Below are positions 9,225 through 19,581 of a stretch of DNA of 64,000 bases, one piece after another; within the stretch, counting starts at the first letter, position 1, and each line of letters begins with the position of its first letter. The notes under the pieces are model-generated. The model had not been told where the DNA came from. It did not search any database and saw nothing but the letters and a program-made list of their open reading frames with translations. Origin of the DNA: Nitzschia sp. pyKryTriq1. Taxonomy: Eukaryota > Bacillariophyta > Bacillariophyceae > Bacillariales > Bacillariaceae. Both the position numbers and the translations under genes were made by a program. The stretch covers positions 744,001 to 808,000 of the forward strand of contig OY101116.1 of NCBI GenBank assembly GCA_956465555.1. The letters are read 5' to 3'.

Positions 9225-10483
9225 ATGGTGAACAAACTCTTCATCATGCTGCCCGCCATGTTTGCGGCCCGCAAACTGGATTCCGAAGATCCAATGCAAG
9301 TCTTTTGGCTACGAGTCGCGTATGGAACAATACAAGCGGTGTGTGTGCTCATCGTGGCGTACACGTATATACAAGCTACTACGATTGCTAGCAAGTCCAC
9401 CGGTGGCGTCATTTATGTCCCGCCAGCTCCTCAGGTACGTATGTAGGTGGTGGTGGTGGTGGTGGTGGTGGTGGTGGTGGTGGTGGTGGTGATGGTGATG
9501 GTGATGGTGATCACTGATGAGATCACTGATGATGTTGTGAACATTGATGGATGGATGATGAAGGAACCGATGTGCTGTGCCTTGATTGTATGTTGTGTGT
9601 GCCGTCGTTTCTCCTGTCTGTGTTCCTCACGCAGCTGATTACACTGTTTGCATCATAATATTATTGCGAGTAGCCTTTTGCGGATCCCAATGCGAAAAAG
9701 AAGTACACAGAAGTCAACTTTGGGGCTCACGTCTTGTCGACCGCGCGATCCTTGTTGGGTAGTACCCTCTTTGGTATCCTCATGACTGTGGGATTGCATT
9801 GGTACAAGGGCATGATTGTTGGACTGGCGATTCAAACGATTATGAGTCCCCTCAACTTGACGGAGAATCCCCTAGTCAAAGCCTTGATCCTAGGAAATGG
9901 AATCAAGGCTGAAGATAAAATCTTTGATGAAAAGACTGCTAGTGAATTGACGGCGGAAGATGAGGTTGTCGATGGAAGCGGCAATCCGGTGGCTCGGGCA
10001 CCTGGTGGAGGAACGATTACTGGTGGAACTGGTTCCTTTGAAGACCTTATGTTGGACACTTGGGATGCGGGTAACAAGGCGGATGTGGGTGCATTCATGG
10101 CAGCTGTCACAAAGAAGAATTGCAACTCCCGATCAAAGGAAAGTGGGTGGACACCTATGATGATTCTCTCGGGTCTGAACGCCAAGGGAACGGCCAGTGC
10201 TATTCGGCAGCTCAAGGAACTCGGTGGAAACCCAGCGATTGTAGACGTGGAAGGGTGGAATTCCTTGCATTGGGCGGCTTTTCACGGAAGTATCGAAGCT
10301 GCCAAGGAACTCGTGAAAGATACTGCCTTATTGACAGTCAAGGATAAGGAAGGAAAGCTTCCTCTAGACATGGCCAAGGCGGAAGGCAACGAGGACGTTG
10401 CCAAGTTCTTGGAGATTTGTACCGAGACGGCGGTTACTAGTGCAAAGAGTAACGCCGACGCAGGGCTTCGCAAACGCAAATAA
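9225..10483 (+). CDS. PHO88/SND3-like membrane domain fused to ankyrin repeats
   Basis: Two exons: 9225-9434 and 9674-10483, intron 9435-9673, giving 339 aa in frame (junction VPPAPQ|PFADPNAKK). The N-terminal half matches the PHO88/SND3 pattern: MLPAMFAARKLDSEDP, a membrane helix TIQAVCVLIVAYTYIQ (about 38-55), the loop KKKYTEVNFGAHVLSTARSL, a second helix LFGILMTVGLHWYKGMIVGL, then the tail NPLVKALILG. PHO88/SND3 acts at the ER in SRP-independent protein targeting and was first named for phosphate uptake. The C-terminal half has two or three ankyrin repeats (SGWTPMMILSGLNAKG, EGWNSLHWAAFHGSIEAAKELV, EGKLPLDMAKAEGNEDVAKFL). This fusion is absent from yeast PHO88, which is about 190 aa. The acceptor is the only one nearby that keeps the frame open. 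Confidence 0.82.
9435..9673 (+). repeat. GTG/GAT microsatellite inside the PHO88-ankyrin intron
   Basis: The 239-nt intron begins GTACGT and is filled at about 9446-9490 with an uninterrupted (GTG)n array that grades into GATGGT units to about 9510, followed by repeats of GATCACTGATGA. The array opens long artificial ORFs (poly-Trp, poly-Val) that are not genes. Confidence 0.85.
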
Positions 10484-10885
10484 TCACAACAGCATATATT
10501 TTTATGAAGCGCGATATATAAAAGCGAACGTGGATGTGGTAGGGGGGATGTTATGATTGGCTCCATGATTGCTTGTTTTCCGTGTAGTGACAGTCGCAAT
10601 CGACAAGATTGGAGTGAATGAATGAATCAATCATCCATATTCCCCATGGGTATTACCAGATCCACCAAAAAGAGTTTTGCCTCGAATATCAGTTACAAAA
10701 AGGAATTGTCATAACATGTCTTGGATGTCGATGCATTTAGATCATACATAGTAAACGTTTAGTACACAACGCAGTACGGCGGAGTAGGCACTGTTGCAAA
10801 ACACGTTTCGGAGTACCATACGGTGAAAAGCTCGTGACAAGGAAAGGATATATCTAAGGCATTCTATTTTACAAGCAGTGCAGCT
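10484..10885. other. Convergent intergenic region
   Basis: 402 nt between the stop codons of PHO88-ankyrin (plus) and alanine aminotransferase (minus). It should hold both 3' untranslated regions. Nothing else is recognised. Confidence 0.6.
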
Positions 10886-12651
10886 TTACCCCGAGTATTT
10901 GGAGCAAAACTCTTCGTGATGTTGTCGGATCAATTCTACTGCGCGAGCCATTTTCTCTTCCGAAGGCAAGAAGGTAGTTCGGAAACCATATCGACCAGCT
11001 TCTTGACCAAACCCAGATGCTGGAACGACACAAATACCTGTTCGCTCCAACAAGGAGATTGCATACACCGTATCCGGTGCCATGCCTCTGGAATGCGCGT
11101 CCTGAATTGCACCTTCCGGCAAATCAACCCTCGGGAAGCAATACATCGCCCCTTGTGCAGGTTGACAGGAAAAGCCCGGGATGGAATTGAGTCCTTTACT
11201 GACAAGTTTGGCTCTCTTTTTCAAGCTTTCGGATATTGATGATTTTTCAGCCTCGTGGCTTCTGTAGGATTGGTCGCCTGGATTGGGACCTCGCGCCATT
11301 AGGCTAACCATCATTTGGCCTGAAATGGTAGAGCAAAGACTCGACGACGCCAGCTTGTACAAATGATCCTTCACTTTTCCGTCAAAACCAACAAGTTCCA
11401 TGTAACCACCACGCCTTCCACATTCTCCGAATACACCCTTGCTTATAGAATGGAACGAAGCTAGTTCGATTTCATCGTTCTGCAACAAGCCGGTATCAAA
11501 AGCAGCACGCTTCGCACTGTAGAATTCTGCGTCGTCGTCGTACACATTCTCTTGGTAAACTTCATCGGCAAGAAGAACAAGCTTGTGCTTGGAGCAGAAT
11601 TGGACCACATCCTGTACCGCCTGCTTTGACAGAACTTGACCAGTAGGATTTCCAGGATTGATCAGCACAAATCCGACAACATTGACTCCATTCTTTTTGG
11701 CCTCCAATAAGGATCGCTCCAACTCTTGCATGTTCAAATCCCAGTTTCTCCTCTCATCTAGAAAATATCCCACCTTCTTTCCTTGCAATAAGTCAAGCGA
11801 CGCGCTATAAATTGGATACTGTGGAATAGGAATCATGACCCCGCTGTTGCCGCAGAAAATGAAGATTGAAGATGAGCGAGTATTCGCAAGTGTATACCAA
11901 TACTGCGCTGGTCACATTGTATTCAAAGCAAGATAGAGAGTACTTACCAGCTGGAATCGGCAATCAGTGCAGTCAAAACATACTTGATCGCCTCGCTAGC
12001 ACCGTTGGACAAAAAGATGTCTTCCGCATTCGCGGGAACGCCACCGTCTCGCTTTTGAATAAAACTGGCCACATCTTCTCGAAACATTTTCACACCCTTG
12101 CTGTGGCTATAGGCACCAGACCCATGACCCCCAAGTCCCTTTTTCATCTCTCTCGCGCGTTGAATTGCATCGGCAGGGAACATTTTTTCAACATCGGGGT
12201 GATCCACACCAATTTCGTCTGGTAAGTCTACCAGTGCCATCACCTGACGAGGCCATGTCAACGGTCGTTGACCCACCGAGTGTGGATTGCCAATATTTGT
12301 GTACACAATCGAATCGAAAGGATATTTCTTGGTTCCAGACTGAAGCTCATCATTGATCTTGTCCGCCGCAATCACGACACTTCCACGGACGGCATATTCC
12401 ATTCCCTTTAGCGCAGGCGACATGGTATCTTCCGTCAATCGCTTCTTCATGTCTGGAAATACATATTTTTTAAAAGGCACATAGTGTCAGCAACAATACC
12501 TACGCTACTTTCACGTTGCACCCTTCCGACTCCACAATGCAAAAGAACAATTACCTGTGACGGGATCCATGTAACGCGAAGCGGCATTGACATGGTCAAG
12601 GAAGGCAGCAGCGCCTAAAGAAATCAACAAAGCACGGGAACAGTTCTTCAT
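10886..12651 (-). CDS. Alanine aminotransferase
   Basis: Three exons: 12555-12651, 11948-12452 and 10886-11843 (introns 12453-12554 and 11844-11947), 519 aa. Both joins are seamless: DPVT|DMKKRLTEDTMSP, and a Cys codon split before GVMIPIPQYPIYSA. It is a PLP fold-type I enzyme that interconverts alanine + 2-oxoglutarate with pyruvate + glutamate. Visible motifs are YTNIGNPHSVGQRPLTWPRQ, LINPGNPTGQVL, LLADEVYQENVY, and SISKGVFGECGRRGGYMEL with the PLP lysine of SISKG. The first exon encodes a hydrophobic leader (CSRALLISLGAAAFLDHVNA) that could be a signal or mitochondrial presequence. It shares a divergent, CRE-rich promoter with the FAD oxidoreductase. Confidence 0.93.
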
Positions 12652-13480
12652 GGTCGGTTACAAAAGTATGTATGCTTGCTGTTGGAGAAAATATTTATCT
12701 CGAGTCAACTGATTTTGGAATTATGAAGTCGAACAAACAACAACAACGGAAGAGAGGGTTCGTGTTTCTTTTGGTGCGTCTACTTCTTCTCGACTGCCAA
12801 CAGGAAGATGGAAGACGAAGAATATTAGTGAAGCAAGAAAAGGAAACGAACGAAGAGTGTTGACTTTTTTGTGTTTTGTGTGATGCCTGCAGGTGATGGC
12901 TCGTTTGCTACCGTACCGGTACTTACAGCACCAGGTACCGGTACCGGTACTGTACAGGAGTACTTGTACTCACTCGTGCGTAGCGTCTCCGTGAATGAAG
13001 AATACAGCAGCGGTAGAGAACGTTCTCATCACTGCACTTACTCGATCATCTGGTACGTGTACCGGTACGGTTCTCGTGCCCGAGCGTGCGAAACCAACCA
13101 ATGAGAACGTTCCAGAAGGAGCTCAAAGCGAACGCCGTAAATTCACAGGCCGCCGAAGCAGGAGGAGCAGCAGCGAGGAGCCGGCCGACCGGCCGAGGAA
13201 CAATGAGCATGACGTCACAATCGGGCATGCGCGCTCGCTCGCTCGCTCGGGCGGCGGCGGGGATCTTTGGTGTGACGTTTTTCGATTGTCCGAGTTCCAA
13301 AAAATAATAATAATAAATAAAACGTCAAAAACAACAAGCAACGAATAATAAGTATTAAGGTCAACAGTCAACACATCAATCTCAAACGCCTTTCCAAGTC
13401 CACTCATATCTACGTCGGTAGTCGTCTGAGCAAGGAGACTGAACGACCTCAAAGAGAAGAAAAATTGGACGATTATCGTG
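12652..13480. promoter_or_regulatory. Divergent promoter with ACCGGT palindromes and CRE-like sites
   Basis: About 830 nt between the starts of alanine aminotransferase (minus) and the FAD oxidoreductase (plus). A perfect 16-bp palindrome GTACCGGTACCGGTAC lies at 12935-12950, with further TACCGGTAC copies near 12912 and 13067. CRE-like elements lie at 13210-13217 (TGACGTCA), 13273-13278 (TGACGT) and 13322-13327 (ACGTCA). A GCTCGCTCGCTCG run is at about 13233. No gene is supported. Confidence 0.55.
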
Positions 13481-14894
13481 ATGAATAGCCGAGGCCTCCG
13501 ATTGCTGGCAACATCTATCGCGTTCACGTGGAACATTCAAAGAGTCATGTCGCTAGCTACGAGCAATACCAAACCCAGCCCGCCATCTAATATAGTTGTC
13601 GTCGGCGGTGGAATTCAGGGAACTTCTGTTGCTTATCATCTCGCTCAGCAGGTTCCGTCATCTACCAAAATCACGATCCTCGAGGCCAAGGCAACCGCAT
13701 CTGCTGCTTCGGGCAAAGGTGGAGGCTTTATGGCCAGAAGTTGGGGGGATGGAACTCCCACCCAGCGGCTACATGAATTGGGGTTCGACATGTACGAAGA
13801 AATGGCTAAAGAATTGGGATGCGAGTCCTATCGGAAGCTTCCAGTTTTATCGGTGTCTCCGGGGTATCAGGGCATCAAAGAGGCGCGAAAGAATCGCCAG
13901 ATCGATGCTATTTTTCCAGGATGGTTGGACGGGAAAGTCGGTAGGATTTCGGCGCTTGGATACGGAGATGATACTGCTCAAATCACGCCGAAGGAATTTG
14001 TCGACAAAATGCTAGAAAATGCGGGCGATAAGATTGAAGTCGTCTTGGGTACCTGTACTGGCGTCGAAACGGATCAAGGATCTGAACGAGGCACTCGTAA
14101 AGTCACAGCAGTCAAATATCAACCTCGAGTGGAAGGTTCTGGCGAGACCTACGTCGAAGAGCAAGTTATTCCAGCGGATTGCATTGTCGTCTCGGCGGGA
14201 CCTTGGTCGTGTGCCGCAGAAGACTGGTTTCAAGGAGCCGTCAAGCTGCCGATGGAAGGAATTAAAAGCACGAGCATTGTTTGGAAACAACCACAAGGGG
14301 TCGACGTCGATGCGACTGCTCTGTTTTGTGGCGAAAATAATCAATTTGGTACTCACTGTAAGTAGAGACTCCTAGATTCTGACTGATATACTATCGCATG
14401 GGGTCTCACTTTTTCTTGCTGACTCAGTGGAGGTATACCCCCGACCCGATGGCTCCATCTACATTTGTGGAATCGGTGGAAGCGATTATATTACAACAGA
14501 GGAGCTTAAGCAGGGAGCGTTTCGAGAAATCTGCGATGCCAATGAAGCTCGAGTGGATGCTGCCAGAGCATCATTTCAGGAAATGTCGTCACTGTACAAA
14601 GAGGAAGGTGAACTCGACCGAGTTCAAGCTTGTATGCGTCCTTGTGCCCCAGATGCGAAGCCCTACATGGGAAGTGTTCCAGGTTTCGAAGGTGCCTATT
14701 GCAATTGTGCTCACAATTGTTGGGGTATCGCATGGGCACCAGCCTGTGGAAAGGCTATCGCCGAACTTGTCTTGGAAGGGGAATGCAAAAGCGTTAACTT
14801 GACTCCTTTCGATCCAGCACGGTTTACCCCGGATGCACAGAGAGGTGGACGCGGAAGAAAGCAGCGAGGTACTAACGTCGGCGAGCAATGGTAG
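13481..14894 (+). CDS. DAO-family FAD-dependent oxidoreductase
   Basis: Two exons: 13481-14357 and 14428-14894, intron 14358-14427 (GTAAGT...GACTCAG), 447 aa. The junction gives FGTH|LEVYPRPDGSIYICG. The N-terminus has a hydrophobic leader (LRLLATSIAFTW) and then the Rossmann FAD site IVVVGGGIQGTSVAYHL with the GxGxxG core, followed by ITILEA. The middle contains a conserved SAGPWSCAAEDWF, and the C-terminus RPCAPDAKPYMGSVPGFEGAYCNCAHNCWGIAW, which closes the FAD pocket in D-amino-acid/glycine oxidase relatives. The overall form resembles yeast Tda3-like oxidoreductases. The substrate is not predictable. GTG three bases upstream is not used; the ATG at 13481 is chosen. Confidence 0.88.
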
Positions 14895-15391
14895 CTATGC
14901 CAACTAGTATTGCCCAACAAGTCAACCTACTAGTACTCCCGTACTCTCTTAGATAGCGCAAAGCAAAAGAATGCGTGGTGACCGCAAGGCTTTTCTCACC
15001 ACATGATTCATAGTCGTAGTTGATGAGTTGATGGTCGCCATCCAGCAGCTCGAGAGACAGTAGCAATCGTTTTCTTTAGGTTCTCGGGGCAATTCTACCG
15101 GTAGAGAGAGAAGTTCGTCGGAGTGAAACTGCACGCTCAGAGACGACTACGAGTAGTCGAGGAAAGATGGGAAAAATCTACACGCGCCATTTTTTACAGT
15201 AGCTGATAGGCTATAAACCGTCTGTCCATGAGCCGTGTACCTGCGTACAAAGTCTACCGGTAGACTAAACTGGTACCAAATTCAAAATTCGAACCGCCAC
15301 ATCAGTTAAGACGCCACAATGACGACGGTGATAACGAATACAACATTTCTCCTGTTCCATAATACTCTGCCCTATTTCCGTCCCAAGTAGT
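14895..15391. other. Intergenic region with CTACCGGTAG palindromes
   Basis: 497 nt between tandem plus-strand genes. It holds the perfect palindromes TCTACCGGTAGA (15094-15105) and AGTCTACCGGTAGACT (15251-15266). No coding potential is recognised. Confidence 0.6.
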
Positions 15392-16396
15392 ATGTTTATT
15401 ATCCAAATGAAGAGCAGTAAAAGGCGACAGCAGCCCGACGGTGAAAGTTTTTTCGACGAACAGGTCCGAGTGGCTCAGGATCATCATGATCGAGGTTTGG
15501 ACTTTTGTTACGCTCTGCCCAGAGATGTTGACCGAGCATTGGACGAACTTGATACTGCCATTCAGATGAGAGAATCGCTTTTGGGGAAATATCATAATGA
15601 CACGGCCCTATCTTACTTCAGAAAAGCTTGCATACTGAGAGAAGACAAGAAGGACTATTTTTCGGCGCTTGTGGTGGCTCGACGAGAGATCAGAATATCC
15701 CAGCATCTACAAGCAGGGGAGCAAATGATGAGCAATGAGAGGGACTGGTTCTCAGAACGTATCGATTGGATCAAAGAAGTGCTTTCCCATCATCAAAGCC
15801 ACATGTCCGAGAGAGATGTCGCTAAGTATTTATCACAGCTGCTACAATCGATGGAGTTTGAACGACTAGGCGATCAACACTTCGCTCGGAAGGAATGGGG
15901 CCTGGCAATCACCCAGTATGGTAGTGCTTTAGCTTTGGAGTCGTCAGCCTATGCACGAAATGCTCTCGAGATGGCGGATATCCAAGTAAAGATTGGCGAC
16001 TCTTACGCAGGGATGAAGGATTCCGACTCAGCCATGGAAGAGTACAAAAATGCTCTGGAAAAGTATCATCGCGAACTTGGCCCATCTCCCCATTCCATAA
16101 CTGGGCACGTCCTGAATAAATGCGCTTCACTTCATCTGAAGCAAAATGAATTTGATGCTGCGTTGGGGACATATGCCAAAGCCTACTCAATATACGAACA
16201 AGTTTTTGGAAGGCAACATGATCTCTCTGTCGAAGCTTTACAAGACATCAGGCTCGTAGCTGTGAAAGAAATGGAAGTGCTTCGAAATGCGGAACGTTTG
16301 AGGAAGAAAGAAGCCAAGGTGACAGGGCGGGCACAACGTGACCGTGAGGATGCAGAAGATATCGAACAGCGATCGCATTTTTCAAATCATTTCTAG
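15392..16396 (+). CDS. TPR-repeat protein (kinesin light chain-like)
   Basis: Single exon, 334 aa. TPR-like helical pairs run through the protein: RALDELDTAIQMRESLLGKY with SYFRKACILREDKKDYFSALVVARRE; FERLGDQHFARKEWGLAITQYGSAL; MADIQVKIGDSYAGMKDSDSAMEEYKNALEKYHRELG; and NKCASLHLKQNEFDAALGTYAKAYSIYEQVFG. The spacing of units with 'G..H..' ends resembles the kinesin-light-chain subtype that is expanded in diatoms. The C-terminus is a basic coiled coil (RNAERLRKKEAKVTGRAQRD). It is presumably a protein-interaction scaffold; the partner is unknown. An alternative start is the Met at 15407. Confidence 0.8.
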   Translation: MFIIQMKSSKRRQQPDGESFFDEQVRVAQDHHDRGLDFCYALPRDVDRALDELDTAIQMRESLLGKYHNDTALSYFRKACILREDKKDYFSALVVARREIRISQHLQAGEQMMSNERDWFSERIDWIKEVLSHHQSHMSERDVAKYLSQLLQSMEFERLGDQHFARKEWGLAITQYGSALALESSAYARNALEMADIQVKIGDSYAGMKDSDSAMEEYKNALEKYHRELGPSPHSITGHVLNKCASLHLKQNEFDAALGTYAKAYSIYEQVFGRQHDLSVEALQDIRLVAVKEMEVLRNAERLRKKEAKVTGRAQRDREDAEDIEQRSHFSNHF

Positions 16397-16562
16397 CCAA
16401 GCAGAGTTTGTATCTTTGCACGCCAGTGGCATTGTGCCGTCTAGTAGTCTACCGCTAGCTCGGAGTTACAAACCATGTACAAACTTGGTCTTTGATCGAA
16501 AACATTGGGGAAGAAAGTCAAACTATTGTTACAAAATTAGTTGGTCCTTTCACTGGAAAAAT

Positions 16563-17225
16563 TCACGGCTTATCGAGTATAGCCAATGCGTCATCCAGGA
16601 GAGAGACAAGATTGGCCTTGTCGTTACAAACGGGGCCTCGCCTTTGCTGATACGGTACGAGCTTGTTGGTATGTACCTGGAAAGCCAGAGCGGAAGCCAG
16701 AGGGGATACTCCTCGCGCAGCAAGCTTGCTTGATGGTTCTTCAGTTAACTGGTCAAGTGCGGCGAGTCTATCCGCTTGCGCTCGAACAATTGCTTCCTCT
16801 GCAGCCGCCTGGGAACACGACAACAAAACTGATCGAATTTTCTCTTCATCAATAACGCCTGACATGTACTGCCGTCGCTGTTCGCGACAAAGTAATTCGA
16901 GAGCTTCTTCGCGGTATGCCGTGCGCTTCTTCCTGAGTTCATCGTGTATAACTCCACGAAAGCAGAAGTGCTTGTCATCTTCTTTGACATGATACCCATT
17001 TTTTATCATTCGTTGCATGGCTATATTCTTGTTTCGCATTCTTCTATAGTCGTCGCCATTGTACCAAATGCTCTCCATCTCCTCTTCGCTGAAATCGAGA
17101 TGACTCTCAATCAGGTGCGTCTCGCATGTCCTGCGACTGAAACGGAGCTTTCGCGCTCCACTCTGATCATGGGTCCTACTAGAAATCATTGATGGGGAGT
17201 GCATGGTAGTGGGAGAGGCTTGCAT
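16563..17225 (-). CDS. Conserved-looking heterokont protein of unknown function
   Basis: Single exon, 220 aa, convergent with the TPR gene (166 nt gap). A core at about 25-110 contains KLRFSRRTCETHLIESHLDFSEEEMESIWYNGDDYRRMR and ends in a C-F-R-G-V-I motif. This 'SEEE...WY...DY..M' layout is familiar from many short diatom proteins of unknown role. The C-terminal half is predicted helical. No targeting signal, membrane segment or enzymatic motif is visible, and no function is assigned. Confidence 0.75.
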   Translation of the reverse strand: MQASPTTMHSPSMISSRTHDQSGARKLRFSRRTCETHLIESHLDFSEEEMESIWYNGDDYRRMRNKNIAMQRMIKNGYHVKEDDKHFCFRGVIHDELRKKRTAYREEALELLCREQRRQYMSGVIDEEKIRSVLLSCSQAAAEEAIVRAQADRLAALDQLTEEPSSKLAARGVSPLASALAFQVHTNKLVPYQQRRGPVCNDKANLVSLLDDALAILDKP

Positions 17226-17990
17226 CGTCTTATATAGTCGGGTTGATTGATTTTTATGAGGATGTCAGATGTCAAGTGGTTTCTTGTTCAAGAGTGTTGT
17301 GATTTGTGATGTGAAGAGAAATATCTGAAACGCGAGGACCAGTATAATACCAGGACGTACAGTACAGTGCTGTACCGGTACTTGTGCAGTAGTCTACGGA
17401 GATCGATCGATGGAACATGACGCGACGTGTGTGTGTGGCTGACTTGGTCCCGCACACCGCTCACTCACTCTGCGAATATCATCTGGAGTCTGGAGTTCAA
17501 ATAATAGCGGGAGTGGACGTCTTCGTCGGAGAACAAAGAACTAAAACGACCGCGTGATCGTAAATTCGTGTACCGTACAGTATGAAATACAAGAAATGAT
17601 AAAACTTGTGAGGGCGGTATTCTACTAACGGTATGTGCAAGTAGTTTGGATTTCATCGGGACGTTAAGTAAATTGAACGTATGCTCGGCGTGATTGCTCG
17701 TGTTGAAGCTGATATTAATAAAACGGGAATGTCACAATCCTCACTTTATTTGCAGTGATATTTTTTAAATGACCGCCGGAACACCTTCGCTCGCAAGCCG
17801 AAATGAACGCGGTCGTCAGCTATGCTTTCTACTACTAACAGTGGAGTGTGCTGTAGAGCTTATGAAAAAGGCGGCGCTTTTTAATTCGGACTCTATCTGC
17901 AGCCAATGGTCAAGCGAGGCTGCGACTTCTTGAGCTTCTTCTTCTTCCCCAATCGGATCGGAGGCCCCTATCTCCTTACGGGATTAATTT

Positions 17991-18011
17991 GTGAATCACG
18001 GTATGATTCAC
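17991..18011. repeat. GTGAATCA-N5-TGATTCAC palindrome
   Basis: Perfect 8-nt inverted arms (17991-17998 and 18004-18011) around a 5-nt spacer. It has the same arms as the element at 18754-18778. Confidence 0.8.
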
Positions 18012-18563
18012 ATTTTGCTACTTGGCTCAATATCCGTCACCAATGCAAAAAACAACCAATCAGGTCATGGCAGCTGGCAACATTGCTTTCGGAAACGTTG
18101 GGGCAGACGGGCGAAGTGGTTTGGAGGGTGTAACCCCTCTTTTGGCTTACTACTGGGCCACTGAAGAGAGCAGGTCACGCAGTCAACGCGCATTTTGACA
18201 CAAAATCTACCCAAAACTACCAGAGATGTATTTCATGTAAAATCAAAGCCACTACTGAAATTCCACTTCGACCGGGTCCAGGAGTGAAGGGTCGCATATG
18301 ATGAGGCGCAAGGAGTCTGAAAGCAGGCCTTTTGTTATTCAATAACAATATTTCCTTTTCGACTGCATTTCTACTAGGCAAGATTGGAGTCATATGAGTC
18401 AATCAATGTTCCGAATGAGACTACTTTTCATCATCAAATGGAGGTTAGCCACCAGACATCCTTTCGGATTGCTGGAGTACTGTCCGAGGAAGGATACTGC
18501 TGCATCGGTGGCTTTGAAAGTAGTGATGGTATGCGATGACGGGTCTTGTTCAGTTTGAGTGAA

Positions 18564-18778
18564 ATGTGAATCAGGGGTGCCTTGCGCGCGCATTTTGCCC
18601 GCACTCTTACTACCTTAGTGGGGGGAAAAGTCGTCGGAAGAAAATTCCAAGCGGCGTCTTCGTAAACTTTCGAATATTCCGCATCGGATGATGTGATTGG
18701 TTTAGAGATGACTATTTTTGATTGGTGGCTAGCTATGTGCCGAAGATAGACTGATGTGAATCAGGGTCTGATTCACAT
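18564..18778. repeat. Possible MITE-like unit bounded by ATGTGAATCA / TGATTCACAT
   Basis: ATGTGAATCAGGG at 18564-18576 is mirrored by TGATTCACAT at 18769-18778. The right end itself forms a perfect palindrome: 10-nt arms at 18754-18763 and 18769-18778 around the spacer GGGTC. The roughly 215-bp interval could be a small inverted-repeat element or two independent copies of a protein-binding palindrome. No target-site duplication is obvious. Confidence 0.35.
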
Positions 18779-18789
18779 CCCATAAAGAG

Positions 18790-19152
18790 ATGACTCCAGT
18801 CCGACATGCTGCGCGCGCCTCTCTTTTGACGGTCACAGATTCTGTTTCAACACTGACCAACTCGGCAGACGAATCCCATCGACCATCAACACGTAACAAT
18901 CCTTCCTCTAACAGTACTATTGAATCGGACAGCGACGAATCGGAAGATTTGGATGAGGAAGACGATTTCTGGGCGACAAATCCGTTTGGGAGAGATGGAG
19001 ACGGCGAGGACGACAACGCAAGCGATGAAGACGGCGACAACGACAACGAAGTTATTTTGCCTTTTGGATTGTATGTACACTGCGGTCGTATCGCGGCCAT
19101 GTTCGAAAGCCACACAAGTCACACGTCTCCGGTGTACAGTACATACAGGTAG
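18790..19152 (+). CDS. Possible small acidic protein
   Basis: An open frame of 120 codons with a strongly acidic middle (SDSDESEDLDEEDDFW, then DGDGEDDNASDEDGDNDNE). No domain is recognised. It lies in a repeat-rich, gene-poor stretch and could be chance, or an exon of a larger gene. It is listed because composition and length exceed its neighbours, at low confidence. Confidence 0.22.
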   Translation: MTPVRHAARASLLTVTDSVSTLTNSADESHRPSTRNNPSSNSTIESDSDESEDLDEEDDFWATNPFGRDGDGEDDNASDEDGDNDNEVILPFGLYVHCGRIAAMFESHTSHTSPVYSTYR

Positions 19153-19581
19153 GAAGGGTGTCAGAGCTTGGTCAGAGGCCGTAGACGCACCCTGGGTCCC
19201 CACAAAAATCCCAAAAAGGAGCCCACCTATGTCTGTCAGTCAGCCGATAGTACAGAGAACACAGAGTGTACCGGGAACCGGTACTTGTATGTACTACCTG
19301 GTACAGTACTGGTACCTTGGTGAGGAAGTTTGACACATACAAGATTTTTTTTCCTGGAGCACTTGTCTCTCTGTGATAGTAGTACCTACTATGTACATGT
19401 CGTTGGAACTCCTCAACTCTACTAGTAGAAAGTAGAACGAGGCGAGTCAGCTGTTCTCTGCCCTCAGACTGACTCATTCTATAGAACACACCCATCCGAT
19501 ATCGGACTGGCTACGCTACAGCACTGCCGCGATTCCCGAGGAGTGCTCTTGTCCAAAACTAATTCCACACCTTTTACATTC
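19153..19581. other. Intergenic repeats downstream of the DHHC-type gene
   Basis: 429 nt with GTAC-rich sequence at about 19268-19320 (ACCGGTAC and GGTACAGTACTGGTACC) and CTACTAGTAG-type repeats near 19375-19430. No gene is seen. Confidence 0.55.

Larger units (their letters stand above)
17226..18789. other. Gene-poor region with GTGAATCA palindromes
   Basis: About 1.56 kb without a supported gene. It contains TACCGGTAC at about 17372-17382 and a cluster of GTGAATCA/TGATTCAC elements (17991-18011, 18564-18573, 18754-18778). Short ORFs around 17906-18190 have no recognisable domain. Degenerate transposon remains are possible but nothing identifies a family. Confidence 0.5.

Noticed and set aside
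9262-9492. ORFs of poly-Trp and poly-Val
   Set aside because: Produced by the (GTG)n microsatellite in the PHO88-ankyrin intron.
16338-16733. 131-codon plus-strand ORF
   Set aside because: Overlaps the end of the TPR gene and the antisense of the unknown gene; no domain.
17906-18190. Possible transposase fragment between the unknown gene and the GTGAATCA cluster
   Set aside because: No catalytic motif, no terminal repeats of known type, and frames are short on both strands.
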